Positions 11,806-24,500 of a stretch of 64,000 bases of DNA are shown here, one piece after another. Source of the DNA: Pristionchus mayeri (Eukaryota > Nematoda > Chromadorea > Rhabditida > Neodiplogasteridae); NCBI GenBank assembly GCA_036245805.1, contig BTRK01000005.1, positions 8,742,001 to 8,806,000 of the forward strand, given 5' to 3'. Both the position numbers and the translations under genes were made by a program. The notes below the pieces were generated by a model, which was given only the letters and a program-made list of their open reading frames with translations, was not told the DNA's origin and ran no database searches. Each line of letters opens with the position of its first letter. Positions within the stretch are counted from its first letter, which is position 1.

Positions 11806-12363
11806 CTGAAATTGCTGCATGTGTTTTTAGAGTTAACTTTAGAGTTTTATTAAAATGCTTACCCGTTCCGATTCGTCATAAGAGCACCGAGTATAGTCAT
11901 AAATTAGAGATTACTCTGTGCATACAATTAAATATTATAATATTTTTATATGCCACGACTCGTTAGGACAATGATAACGCAGACTTGAAAGGCACGCGAC
12001 GCTCGGCTCTTTACCGGGTAATTTATTTAAACGATCAACATTTATTATGTTTTTTTCGTAATTTATTCAAACCACCAACATTTATTATGTTTTTCAGTGA
12101 GAGAGTTACTTAACGGCGGCATCGCGTCGTTAAAGTAAGGAAGAAGTTCTCGTTTCGCAGGCGGAGAGTGCGCTCGCATAAATAGGCTGGCGAGAGGGCG
12201 CGTGATAACTTCGCCGGGATAGAATAAGGGCAGAGAGGTGCGATGCGTGCGTTCAAAATAACGAGCCGTGAGGCATAATGAAATGCAGTGAAGCATACAA
12301 TTGACCATCGTTTGTTTCCTTGGGAGAAAAGTCACCTGAATTGCACTCGAATGAGGCCGTGAA
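11806..12363. other. Spacer between the two mirrored gene copies
   Basis: This is the asymmetric centre of the inverted duplication. It holds a direct repeat of about 40 bp (12017-12058 and 12059-12097, each a version of AATTTATT..AAC..CAACATTTATTATG). A possible further upstream minus-strand exon lies around 11863-11905 (reads YDYTRCSYDESER before a GTAAGC donor). No promoter or signal-peptide exon could be recognised for either copy. Confidence 0.45.
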
Positions 12364-14180
12364 GAAAACACATCATAATTATTAGAATAATGAATGCTGA
12401 GTCAAAAATATTTTTGAAAAAGTCTACGTTGATGAATATGTACAGATTTCAGTTTGCGCTACTGGTGGCGAAGGAGTTATCAAAGTCAAGAATGGCGATA
12501 CTGTGGAAGTGACTTGCGAAGATTCTGAACTTAGTCTGATGTACTGTTGAATTCATGGAATTTTTTTCTCATGTTGTAATCTTCAAACCCGGCAAGATCT
12601 CACCAACACGGCGAGAGAATATATAATGAAGATGCAATTTCCCACGAAACCATCTTTGTCTGCGTATTGGAATCAACTTTTCAAACCCATGGTCGTTTCA
12701 AAACCTGCCAATTATTTCAGCTACTCGAAGCAACACGTATCGAATGATAGAGCATTCTGTGGAGTTGATGGGTGGAATGGTTCTCATTTGCTTGAGAGGG
12801 CCGATATCAAGTCGAAAGTAGAATTTGAATGCGTAAGAGGTAAGCAGAGATTGGTTGTGCTTTGTTGCATTTTTTAGTTCCAAGCCTAACATTTTATAGT
12901 TTGCGATTCACTGGGCCCCGTCATTCGCACAACGATTGACAATGCAACTCAAGTGACTTGTGAAGATCCCGAACTGTATCTGTTGTAAGTGCAGTAACAA
13001 TATCAAATATAATCATGTAATTTATAAAATTTAAAAAAACATAATTCAGTTACGCGAACAACCCAATGAAGAGAAGCAAGACGACGTGCGATGTCGACAA
13101 TGGAGGGAGGACTTATAATTTGACGAATTTGACGGAAGATTTCGTGACTCCCATGCTGCTTGAGTGCAGAAAACGTGAGTGAGCTGGTATTCATAGCAGT
13201 GCACCACAAGCGGCGACCTGTCGGGCAGGGCCCCTCGCCGGTGGCACGGACAGCGCGATTGTAGTAATTCGTCAGAAGAATGGCCATTCTCAGACGTTTG
13301 TTGCCCTTTAATAAGCAAATCACCACACACACTGGTATGGGACTTCGCGTGGCTGTACAGTTATGTATAATTGAGACTGGCCGGGTTTCCCAAGAAATAC
13401 CGAGGTTGTTGATCAAACATGGAGCAAAGGCGTTTATTTCAGCTCTAGCTGATTCATGTATATTCCAAGGGTTAAAAGGAGAGGCTGAAGTACGGATGTT
13501 TTTCCCGTTTAAACAACTCGTTTGTGCTTCAGTTACTTTACGCTAATTATACTCTGACGTGCCCCGAGAGAGAGGGCAAACTTATGGCAATAACTTATGG
13601 CAATACGCGTCGGGATAATATTATCGTCCCTCCAGCGTAAGATTGCAGGAAGACGCGATAGAAAAAACTGTTTGTCGCAGATTCTGTTGTAACTAGCTTG
13701 CAACGATTGCGAAGATGTTTGACCTTCAACATGAAAATCTCGCAAAACGAAAAAAAAAGTGTTTCCTTCGCCAGTATTCTTATACATTTCGTTTTATCTG
13801 AATCTATTTTTTCTGTTGTAAAATTATATTTTTTCATACTTTTTTTTTCAGGAAATTTGCGTACTAGTTCTGAAGAGAAACAACTGCATAAATTTGTAGG
13901 CACCCCACGAAACGCCAATTCAAGTGGATAAAGTGTGATCCATACTTTAATTGGTTTACGCCCAACGACCTTCACGAACTGATTCCGCCAACTGATTGGA
14001 AATTGTTTTTTTCATGCATTGAATGTAAGATTGTCGATCTTTATTGAATCGCCAATTCAAGTTCAATATTTTCCAGATTGTGCAACGAAAGGAGCCACGT
14101 ACAGGAAAATCAACGAGACAATCCAGTTGCAGCAATGCAGTGGCAATGAATTCCTTTTGTGAGTGCGGAATGATTCACTC

Positions 14181-14474
14181 TGGTGGGCGCACACAAGTTG
14201 TAAACAAGTGCAAAACAAGTATAGCACAAGTATGTGCACAAGTTGTAAACAACTGCACTCCTCTCCCTACGCTAAATAGAGTTTACAAGTTGTAAACAAG
14301 TAATGACATTTACAAATTGTAAACAAGTTATAAGTTTACAAGTTGTAAACAAGCAACCGAGAAATACAAGTTGTAAAACAGTTTGAGCGTAGGGAGAGCG
14401 ATGAAAATACAACTTGTAAAACATGGAAAATACAAGTATAGAACACGCCTGTTTACAACTTGTGCGACTGCACC
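14181..14474. repeat. MITE-like element built of ACAAGTTGTAAAC words, copy 1
   Basis: It starts with GCACACAAGTTGTAAACAAG and ends with the near-complement GTTTACAACTTGTGCGACTGC, so it has terminal inverted repeats. The interior is filled with GTTTACAA/TTGTAAAC words. A second copy of nearly the same length and order lies at 41111-41419. This copy sits in an intron of the plus modular gene. Confidence 0.85.
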
Positions 14475-15081
14475 AGAGCAGAATGTATTTTTTCCGATTC
14501 CAAATTTTCAATACTCCGATTAAAAAGGCATATTTTAGAATTAATTTATTTCCAGCTACAACACGAGTCGAGTGTACAACGCATCGTGCTCGATTGATAA
14601 TGGATGGGAAATAAACGGAGACCCTCCTCTGCACTTCTGGGATCATTCAGATATTTATAAATTCGAATGCAAAAATAGTGAGAATTTGTTTAATTTTGAG
14701 AAAAAATATAGGAAAATTCAGTTACCCCTTGTGAGATTCATTACCCAGACCAGGTTTTTTACACACATTCATGTTTTTTAACTCAAATAAATCAATTATT
14801 CCTAGTCCATGCTACTGCCCGACAGCTCTGGAGGGAGATTGTCGTGTGTGGGAGGAAATGACACTTTAGCTTCCGTTATGTGCGCTAAATATATTTATTC
14901 CTTCAAGACAATTCTGCAACTACATTTTAGGTTAAACTCTTCGCGTTATCCCTTCCTAGAATGTAATTCCGAAAAATGGAAATATGAGAAGGAGATTGTT
15001 GGAAGTGCCTATTCTCCCTTGGCAGCATTGTGTGTACCAGGTATTATTGTTATTTTAAAATATATCAATATTTTTTATTAA

Positions 15082-15898
15082 TCGACCCGTTTAATCTGTC
15101 AGAAATGTGCGAGAAAAGTTGCGTAAAAAGTTCGCGAACTTTTGAGGTGCGTAAAAACTGTTTCTCTTTAAAATTCCGAGCTTTATTTTGTTTTATTTTT
15201 TGTTTTATTTATCGTCCGCCACAAGGGCTCTTCATCAGCAGAGTGTTCGAGAATTTATAGAAAATATAGAAATGATATGGACAGGGGTGAACATTTTCAT
15301 CAAAACAACTCCGAAGAAAAGTTCACGAACTTTTCAACGAGCTCAATGAAAAAGGTCGATGAAAATCTGCGAGAAAAGTCAGAGAAAGGCGAGAGAGCGT
15401 GCATTTCAAAGAGAGGGAAAAGTAAGTGAACATTCACAGCTTCTTTCTCTGCTGATGAAGAGCCCTTGTAGCGGACGATAAATACAATATAAACTAAACT
15501 AAATTAAGCTCGGTATTTTAAATAAGGAGTAACACGAAAAATTAGCTCAAGTATCCACTATGTGTATGTAATAGAAGCCGGCAGCCCGATAATGAATCGC
15601 TTTATCCGAAGTTTTACAGGCAGCTCTGAGGCTATTTACATACGCGCAAAGTTCATTGACAGCGCAGGGTTGTGGCTAGCTCGTTTATGTTTCACTTGCT
15701 CTACATAATTTTCGCCTCGTTCTTGGGGTGATTTGGCTACAGTTTCCCATTGCGAGCGCAATATCTTCGTGGTGGGACTCCCTAGCATCCATTCGTCTTA
15801 CCCCTTCTTTAAAGAGAAACAGTTTTCACGCACCTCAAAAGTTCGCGAACTTTTTACGCAACTTTTCTCGCACATTTCTGACAGATTAAACGGGTCGA
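15082..15898. mobile_element. Non-autonomous DNA transposon with 91 bp terminal inverted repeats
   Basis: The left terminus (15082-15172) begins TCGACCCGTTTAATCTGTC. The right terminus (15808-15898) is its close reverse complement. A second, nested inverted pair lies inside (about 15205-15242 against 15447-15484, around GGGCTCTTCATCAGCAGAG), so the element may be composite. There is no transposase. It sits in the intron between two modules of the plus gene and ends 9 bp before the next exon. No clear target-site duplication was seen. Confidence 0.8.
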
Positions 15899-17138
15899 AT
15901 GTTGAAGATTGTCTGGTAGCGGGTACAGAATTCTCGCTGAGAAAGGAGAGGAACAACGATGTAGATACGATCATAGTGTCATGCACCGTGGGAAATGGGT
16001 CGCCCGCATCTATTGAGTGAGCCAATTTTGACTATTTAATTACTGTAATGTATGAGCTCATACTAAGTTTTAGGTTGAATTCAAAACGCTAGACTACTCT
16101 AGAATGCCATTCCGGAAATTGGTATCATGGGAAAGAGATTGTTGGGAGTTCTTACACTCGTTTGGAAGCAAAGTGTGTTCCAGGTATGGGTTTTTTTGAT
16201 ATTTTCTAAAACAATAATTTTAAAATGTTAATTTTGAAGATTGTATGGTGCCGGATGATAAAGGATTCGCAACGAGAAAAGAGAGGGAAAATGATATAAA
16301 TATGATCGTGGTTTCATGCATCTTGGGAAATGTGTCGCTCACATCTATTAAGTGAGCCAATTCTCATCAATTTTTATTATCAGAACAAACGAGCTAAAAG
16401 AGTTGGAAATGCTGGTCACATTCTCTAAATTTACCAAACACTCTCGCCACTGTATAGTTGTCTCCGCGAAGGAATTCGGGAAGTGAATGGACGACTTTAG
16501 AACTCTAACTAATATCAATTTTTAGGTTGAATTCGAGACGCTACGACTCGCTAGAGTGTCACTCCGGTAATTGGTATCACGGGCGAGATATTGTTGCAAG
16601 TGCTCACACTCCCTTGGGTGCAGAGTGTGCACAAGGTATTGTTGTTGTTTCGACTTCAATAAATATTAAATATTTTTAAATTTGAAGAATGCGTTACGGA
16701 CATGAAAGGGATATCAGTGAGAAAGGAGAAGAAGGGCGACGTCGACTCAATTGTGATCTGGTGCATTGAAGGAAATCAGTCACTTGCAAAGCAGGAGATA
16801 GGGAGTACGCTACGGAGGTGACCGGCACATTTACGAGATTATTAGAACTAATTAGTATTGAGTAAATACTAATTAAAATATCTCAGAGTTCATCGTGCTA
16901 CCCCTTTGGGCCACAAGCTGGAGTGGACAGGAAGAAAAGTGTGAGAAACCTTTAAGGGATCGTTAAAAGTCAATTTGAAATATACATAAACGTGTGATCA
17001 CAACATTCATTTGTTATTATACGAACTCAAAGTTGGGATCCAAAATCGCGCAAAACTTTATGACCAACCTAATACTTACAGGATGAAACAGCAAGTGTGC
17101 CTGAATCCGATGGAAGTGGAGAAGAAATTTCTGAATGA

Positions 17139-18505
17139 ACTATTATATTAATTTGCTATAACTTTTTTATGACAATTGGATGCTCATGATTTTATACATG
17201 TTTTCTAGATTCGATAGTGAAAATGTGGAACTATACTTTTCTTGAAAATGTATTTACTAGAAAGACGTTTAAACGCAAATTCAATTTCTAACACATTGCA
17301 AGTGAAAATATTTACTCGATTATTTGTGACTAGTCCGGCTGCCCCCCGCCTTCAGCGGGGGCCCCGTCCTATCTAGGTTTCGCAATCACTCGTTTCGCAA
17401 CTTGTTGACGCGATCTCTCTCCCTCTCCATTTCGTAATCGTTTCGCAACTGTTTCGCAATCCGGTCAAACGGACAGACACTGCGCTTTATATATAGGTAT
17501 AGATGATTCATATATGAGACATTTTTATGTAAACGACATCAAATCAAGCATTTTCACTTGTTTTTTTATAATAGAATAATTTGACGTTTATCCCTCACGA
17601 ATTATCGTTTATCCACATCATAAAGTTGAGCTGATTCAGTCTGCAGCGCTCGCATGTCTCCAGACCAATTTACCTGCGTGAACTTATCACGACTCCCAAA
17701 TTATCGTCCCCCAAAGTGTTTCATACACTTTGAAATGTGCACTGACACTTGCTCCATTAGCGTCCTCTCGCGAACCCAGTACCTAAAACGACATACGCCT
17801 TTAGCTTGACCTTTGTTTTTAACGGGCGAGATAGATGTGATCAGAAATGCACGCTCTATCACCTATCGTACTCTCGAGACTCCGCCTTTTCGAGACCACT
17901 GTGTAGCTTTCCTCAAGCTGCATAGCAGCCCACTGGTGATAGTCACGCATCTAAGATGATCGGGAGGAACCAGAAAAAGTGTATATGAATCACCCGTTTT
18001 TGCCTCATTGCTCACTCGAATTGTGTGCCAGTGGGTGTCTCTGGTTCCATCATTACTTCTGTTCCCGTTAACACAGTTCGAAATTCAGCCCACTCTCTCT
18101 TTTTGTGTAGAAATTTCTAAATTAGTCGTTGCGGAGCTCTGCGAGACTTTGAGTTTCCTCATCCCACACACTCTGTCGGACGATTCCCTGCATCCCATTT
18201 GTGCTAATTTCAACGGTGCTCAAAAGCGCGGATAATCTAACATGTGGGACAACACCGAATTGCCAGGTAGATCTCTTAAGTTTCCTGAGGGAGATTTCCA
18301 ACTCTGGATGTCTATAATATCGCAATAGAACATGTAATATTTCAGTGATTCTTGAGATAACTAGGTGAATTTCAAATGTTGATTGTCTGGAGAATGGAAT
18401 AAAAAATTTATATTTTAGTGCTGTAGTGCTCGTTTGACTATTTTTTAATATATTTATTCGTCTTCTCAAATACAAATATAACCTCATTCAACTTCAGATC
18501 CTACC
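17139..18505. other. Intergenic region with repeats, no gene recognised
   Basis: It holds a GC-rich hairpin (CCCCCGCCTTCAGCGGGGG, about 17344-17362) followed by TTTCGCAA words to about 17460. One copy of the 45-nt motif, ATTAGTCGTTGCGGAG, lies at 18110-18160. Nothing here reads as an exon with consistent phase. Confidence 0.5.
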
Positions 18506-21500
18506 ATGACTTCTTCCGATGCTCTTCTTGCAGCTCACACAGCAGCTAAACTCGAGAATCAGGTATTGTAAATAATTTTATACGTAGCAATATATCGTCA
18601 TTAGGGTTTAAATTTTCAGGTTATTTTCGGATGTATCTCAGGTGAGTTAGATAGCTGATAAGGCTCATGAACTATGCAGCTCACCTGAAACATACCCGAA
18701 AATGAGCCTAAATGACCTGAAAATTGAAACCCTACTCGTCATCATCAACATTGCAATGATGAAACAATTTGGAAGACTTACATTGGCCTCGCTCTTCATT
18801 AACCAGTTACATTGAGGCCTTCGAATTTGGTTCCGCCGTTCCTCCCGGCTTTGCATTCGACCCCGACTGCCTCACATCCGAGCATAGCAGTGAATCCCTG
18901 GCTAAGGAGCAGCTGGCGTGGGCCAGGTAATCTTTGATCTTGGGAAGGCAACAGTCAGGAATAGTCTAGAAAGTGATTATATCGCACTCTCTCGAACTGA
19001 GCAAGAGAGCTGATAGCTATCAGCCCGCATCAACGTCCGAAAGGTCTTGTCGATTTCACCGAAGATTCATTTGAGCGGGAACTTAGATTACCGCAATGGA
19101 CAAATGGACGTGCACTAACAGTTGTAAAACTTTTTGACCTACATTGAAGATATATTTTTTAAAGAGATTCAAGGTCAAATATCAAAATAAAAATATTTCA
19201 GATCATTCGGATGTAGTCAAGTAAACATCTTCAACCCCACGTTCAACTACAACAACTACCTGCCTCCACCTCTTGGCCAGAACGGTAAGTAATTTACTAT
19301 TTATGTGATAATGTTCTTAGGTTTATGGTATTTTATGTTGAAAAAATTTTGATGGGAATGCGGACAGATGAATACTTCCCGAATACTGCCACACATTAGA
19401 CAGTAATTTCTAGCTGGGTAGAAAGAGCGAGAGAGCCAATAGAGAGAATCAGACGATTTCTCGGATGATATTTTGAGACATAATTCCACTTCTTTCACTT
19501 CAGCAAGCTACCTCAACTACGCTCCTTATGCATACACTTCTCCTTTTTCGGTAAGTCTTGATTGCACGGTTGTTTAACCTCACTTTTGATTTTAAAAAAT
19601 ATCAGCGTTCTGCAAATCCAAGGCAATTTCCTGCGTGTTTGGCTAATAACTAGAGTTTGAAATTTGGGGCCTTCGTCTCTTAATTGTGCACACTTTTTCG
19701 ACCATTCGATTGGCGAGAGAGCGAATACAATCATTCCATCAAATAGTCCATTTTTCAATAGTCCATTAGTCCATTTCATTTTTCATTTTTCATTTTTCAT
19801 TTGGCACTCCGTCACTCTTTCCTTTCCTTCAGTTCCCAGTCTCTTCAAATCCAACACCGTGTGCTTAGAGCCAAATTAGCCGCGTTTTCCCCGGATAACG
19901 AAAGATAGCTCAATCATTCCGTCCGATTGTCCATTTTCCCTGGCACTCCGTCACTCTTTCCTTTCATTCCTTCCCTCGCGCCCATAATCAATGTGATTCA
20001 TCAGTGTTCAGAAGCGGAAAAGATAGGACAGATCAGGGGATGGGAGCGTCTCTCACTTTCCCACGCTCTCTCGTCGCCCTCTTCTTCTCTGACCCTCCCG
20101 CTTTTCCAGGCTCCCTCTAGGGCTCGTTAACATCGCAGGGATAGAACAAAGGAAGCACACTAGTACGATTGCCGACTATGGCACTGGTCGACGCGATCTG
20201 TGCGCGACTTCTATGACGAGCGCTAACGAAATCGGTACGAACTTCTATACCGGGTGTAAGTTTAACGCGATTAGTGCGCGTTTCCTGCGTTTGAAACTCC
20301 GCCCTTTTCACTTTTCTGCGAATCACTAGGTCGGATGAGAACTATGACATCATGCAGCCCTTGATCTTTCAAAGGCGGTATGATGTCAAAGTTCTTATCC
20401 GACATAGTGAATAGGCGAGAGTGCGCACGGAATGGATTGGGTCGGAATGGATCTCGCGGCTGCAGATAGGCAACTGTTCCCGGATTCAAGAATTTACAGG
20501 GTCTCGACTTCGACGCGCGACCGCCCATGGGCAGCTTCCTCAGTGACCTCCTGGTACCTGTTGGATCCATGGCCGAACCCGGTGCCAGCCTGGGCTCTGG
20601 TTCAGACCCAGGCACCGACCCGACCCTGAATTCGCTGAACCTCGGATCGGAACAGGGAATGGACCAGGCTACCTGGATCGATCCCGGATTTGACCTGTAT
20701 GAGGACCAAATGGACCCTGACAGCATCAAGACGGATGGGCGGACAGATACAGTAATCCCTCGAGTACCAGCCGTCCCAGCAGCAGGTCCGCCCAATGATG
20801 CCGGTTCTGGTACCATAACTATTCCTGGTTCCGGACAGTGCGTTGGATCTGGTACCAGACCTGCTGGGAAGAGGAAGGGGCTTGCTTTGAATCCTGCGTC
20901 GCTAGAGACGGTTCATCTGCAGAGGTACTAATGGTGTTTGTTGTCGTTGTTATTATTCTATTTCATGGTTTTCAAAACAACAACAACAATAACAAACACA
21001 AATTTAAGGAACGCGCTCAAACCGGCAAAGCTGCGCGCGCCTCTCTTTCAGCAGAGAAAGCCGAAGAGCACGCCGAAATTCGAGTAAGTGCATACAAACT
21101 TTATTTTTTACTTGCAAGGGATCACGCGTATGCCCGAAGTACTGTTATCTCATTCAAACTATGTTCAATTTTATCATTTCTTATGCCGTTTCTTAGACTA
21201 AGCTCTCTCTCTAAAGCAATGTTTACAATTTTAAAGAAATCATCTACAATGCACATTTCAGGAGCTGCATCATGGAATCTACGCAACATTATGACGAATT
21301 CAATAAGAAGAGAAGAATAGCAAAGGTATTTTCGAAAATATTTTTACAAAATAATATTAAAATATTTGAAATTTATAAATTTAGAGCAGCGCAACGAGAA
21401 TGGAGACAGCAGTGCCAGAGGCGAAGGGAAGGAAAGGATCGGTGAGTCATCCCCATTGCACAATTGCCAGCGGAGCATGTGCAATACAGAGTGGCTATAA

Positions 21501-24500
21501 GTAGGTGGTAACAGAGCCTCGTTAGCTCAGTTGGTAGGGCGTCAGACTTTTAATCTGAATGTCAGGGGTTCGAGCCCCCTAAGAGGCTGATATTTTGATA
21601 TTTTGGAAAGACTTTTTAGAGAGCTGAAAGTGTGTTTCACCCAAAGGAGAATCACAAAACGAAAGACCATGTAGCCTCGTTAGCTCAGTTGGTAGAGCGT
21701 CAGACTTTTAATCTGAATGTCAGGGGTTCGAGCCCCCTACGAGGCTAACATTTTGAGATGTTTTTGAAAATTGAGCACTACTTTTCAGCTTCGCCCTTCC
21801 GGATTGCCTTCCATCGGTGAATTTTTTCACACTTTTGTCGTGAAAACACCCATCACTCCTCGAAATATCACAGGCTCGGTGAGAAGATTTTTCTTGTTTT
21901 CATGTTATTTGTTTAATATTTTCTACTCGAATAAATTGGCCAAAAATAAGAATTTTCAGTCGCCCATCAGCGTCACTCCTTCAGCCTTGCACAACGAACC
22001 ACCTGTGACTACTGTACGAAAGGAAGCTGAGCCTACAGTAACCAGCCGAAAGACCAGCTCGACGAAGATTTCTAAACCGGCCAAGCTCAACGATCTTATC
22101 CAAAGGGCAGCGCCTACCGTGCTCGTGGATGCGGAAGCACCCATACCCAAGTTGGATACGGTACCAATCGGGTCTGGTATCATGCATCTTCTGGTACGGG
22201 CTGTCGAGCTGCCAGTTAAGCCTCTCGCAGTCAATGCGTTCCTGAAGAGAGTAATCGATCTGGAATGGAATCAGTTTTTGATCGTGCCGTGTACGGTAGT
22301 CGAGAGAACACCAGGGGCAGCTACCGTAATCGAGCACCCGGATCCGCTGGTCCCAGAGCGTGAGGAGGATACTGTAGCTACCGTAGTCGGAAAGGAGGAT
22401 GACGATGCACCACCGCAGCTATCGCCCGAGGCCATTGAGGTATGATAAGAAAATCGTAAAATCCTTTTTTTTAATTCAGGAAGAAAAACTAAAAACATCA
22501 CTCTCCAATTCTCTATCATAATCGTTTTCCAGCATTCTAACCTGTGAAAATCAATAGAATGATACATTTTGGTTGTCATCCTGCCCAGTACCTTCACTCT
22601 CCCTGCTCTCCCGTTATATTATGTTTTATCTACATTACTTAGGCGTAATTATAATTACTTAGGCGTTATGATTCAAGAGAGTTGACTCTCCTCACACTGA
22701 GAACGAAATAGGATAGGAAAGGAGGGAATGTGACGGGTGGAGGTGCAATCGTAAAATGAGAAGATCCAATCGGATGTTCTCATCTGTCCTTTCACAACTC
22801 TCAGGAGAAGAGTGTGAGATAAAAATTTACTCCTAGATCCATGCTCACTTTCTAGCTCTTCGCATCTTCGAACACTATTCCCTTGTACCATCGTTCACTC
22901 TTGCAGGATAAGTGCCAAATCACGGACGCGGTTCCGGATCCGGTCGATTCTCCGGTCGCGGCCCCGGCCATGGAAGAGTCCGACGACACATTCTCGTCAT
23001 CATATGACGATTCTGAGGCGAATTTAAATTATTTTGTATCTTTATTTGAAATAAAATTGCACTTTGATGACGAACAAGTATTGCTGCGTTCTGCTTTCTC
23101 CCACCACTCGCTCAGATTGAGAGAACGTTCGAAATGAATAGAGTAAATTGAAGCGAATTCATTCCTAATTCAGGACGACTACAAACCACCGGCGAAGAAG
23201 AGGAAGAGAAGGATGCTGAGGAAATCCGAGGAGAAGAGGAAGGCGTGAGTATTAGCTTGATTCATTGCCTTCACTTTATTAATGACTTTGACCCTTCAAA
23301 ATATAGATCGATAAATTTACTCATGCTGGAGGCATGTGATTATAGAGTTTGAAAAAAAATTGAAAAGGATTGGAGATTATGGGGACGAAAAGTCTTATGT
23401 ATTGAGTGATTTCATCCCAGTTCATCCTGTATTGACTTGATGAATTCGCCCTATGCCACCCTTCATTCTGCTTTCTCATCCTGTCTGACACACAGCATAG
23501 TAGAGTTCGTAATTCGGGCCTTCGTCTCTTCATTTCACACACTCTCTAGACCGGTCGAGTGTTGTTTAAAATGAAGAGATCGTCGTATCGTTTCTCGAAC
23601 TCTACAGTGTAGAATGAAGAAAGCCATTTTTCGTGAAAGCAATCACAAAGTAACCACACATATTCCTTACTAAGCATACGAAAACATTTCTGAATGTTAT
23701 CTAAAGGAACAAAAAAAATATTCCGATTCATTGCCATTCGCAGGTCCTCTTCATCAGTGGAGAAGGACGAGAAGAATATCGAGGAGCATCAGCGACCTAC
23801 CAAAGATCAAAGATCGCCGAGGAGGAAGCATTCAAGGGCGGGAAATAAGATGAAGAAGGTAGCATTCCCGTAATCAAATCAGTGGAAATTTATTCACAAT
23901 CTTTCTTCAATATGCATGTTTTCTCTTCCCTTACAAGATCGTTCATTTGTTAGATCGTTAAGAGATAACCCAGAATAATGAGAGTAATGTATTTAGTGGA
24001 AATGCCAATAGTCAATAGTGACTCTCCCAAGCTAGGCATTGGAAAAATATTGGTAGCTCCGATCATTGATCACTGATCTCCTCCTTATTTCAGGTTTCGG
24101 TCACTCGCCACTTCGACATCGTTAAGATCACGGACGACAATCGAGCGTAAGACTTGATCTTAGATCGTTGGCATGTGAACTTTGGTTTTTGATCGCAGTT
24201 GAATCAGAATCAGAATTTATCATGAGTCGCCGGTAGCGCTGATCTGGGCTTTAGAATGCCCATTCTTATGATTCTAACACTAGATTTGAAAGGATTGCTT
24301 CACTCTACAAGCTAATTTGCTTAATTAACAATTAAATTAGGCAATACTAAGTATTTCCAGGTACTGGTTGCATCCCACGGTGAGAGAGGATGAGGCGATA
24401 CAGGTATGATTCAACCTTAGTCTGAATTCGAAACAGATGAATTTGAAAATAACGGAGTGAATCAGATTCCATTGTCATTGATGTTGTTGGACAAAAATGC

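Larger units (their letters stand above)
12364..16817 (+). repeat. Right arm of the inverted gene duplication
   Basis: Homology to the left arm starts abruptly at GAAAACACATCATAATTATT (about 12364) and ends about 16800, where the two copies diverge into different 3' exons. Intron sequence matches as well as exon sequence, so this is a DNA-level duplication rather than a retrocopy. Confidence 0.88.
12453..17138 (+). pseudogene. Modular four-cysteine extracellular protein with soluble C-terminus (plus copy, two lesions)
   Basis: Exons are 12453-12540, 12721-12839, 12900-12984, 13050-13174, 14077-14158, 14556-14677, 14806-14879, 14931-15040, 15908-16016, 16074-16183, 16240-16351, 16526-16635, 16688-16817, 16887-16938 and 17082-17138. 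They form seven two-exon modules with phase 1 outside and phase 2 inside each module. Typical halves are CMVPDDKGFATRKERENDIN and ECHSGNWYHGKEIVGSSYTR. Cysteine spacing is roughly 19-24, then about 18, then 24-28 residues, so the last gap is longer than in a classical sushi domain and the resemblance is only suggestive. The end is EWTGRK followed by DETASVPESDGSGEEISE and a stop, with no membrane segment. Lesions are the exon at 14806, out of phase with its neighbours and lacking its first Cys, and an in-frame TAG at 16090-16092 where the minus copy has Tyr. No start exon was found. It may still be expressed if modules are skipped. Confidence 0.65.

Noticed and set aside
14181..14474. Regularly spaced similar words suggested a CRISPR-like array.
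   Set aside because: Words face both directions, spacing is irregular, the ends are inverted repeats, a second copy occurs at 41111-41419, and the DNA is eukaryotic. It is a MITE.
12453..17138. Firm assignment of the modules to the sushi/CCP family.
   Set aside because: Exon phases fit, but the last Cys-Cys gap (24-28 residues) is too long and the usual Gly-Trp-Pro-Cys ending is not seen, so it is left as sushi-like only.
20271..20816. Long open frame on the minus strand (181 codons).
   Set aside because: It is the antisense shadow of the plus-strand exon 20500-20924, whose phase fits its neighbours.
21009..21083. One frame of this exon reads like a bZIP basic region (ERAQTGKAARASLSAEKAEE).
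   Set aside because: That frame needs phase 0 entry and then meets a stop in the next exon. The frame entered from exon 20500-20924 (phase 2) reads NALKPAKLRAPLFQQRKPK and stays open through all later exons.
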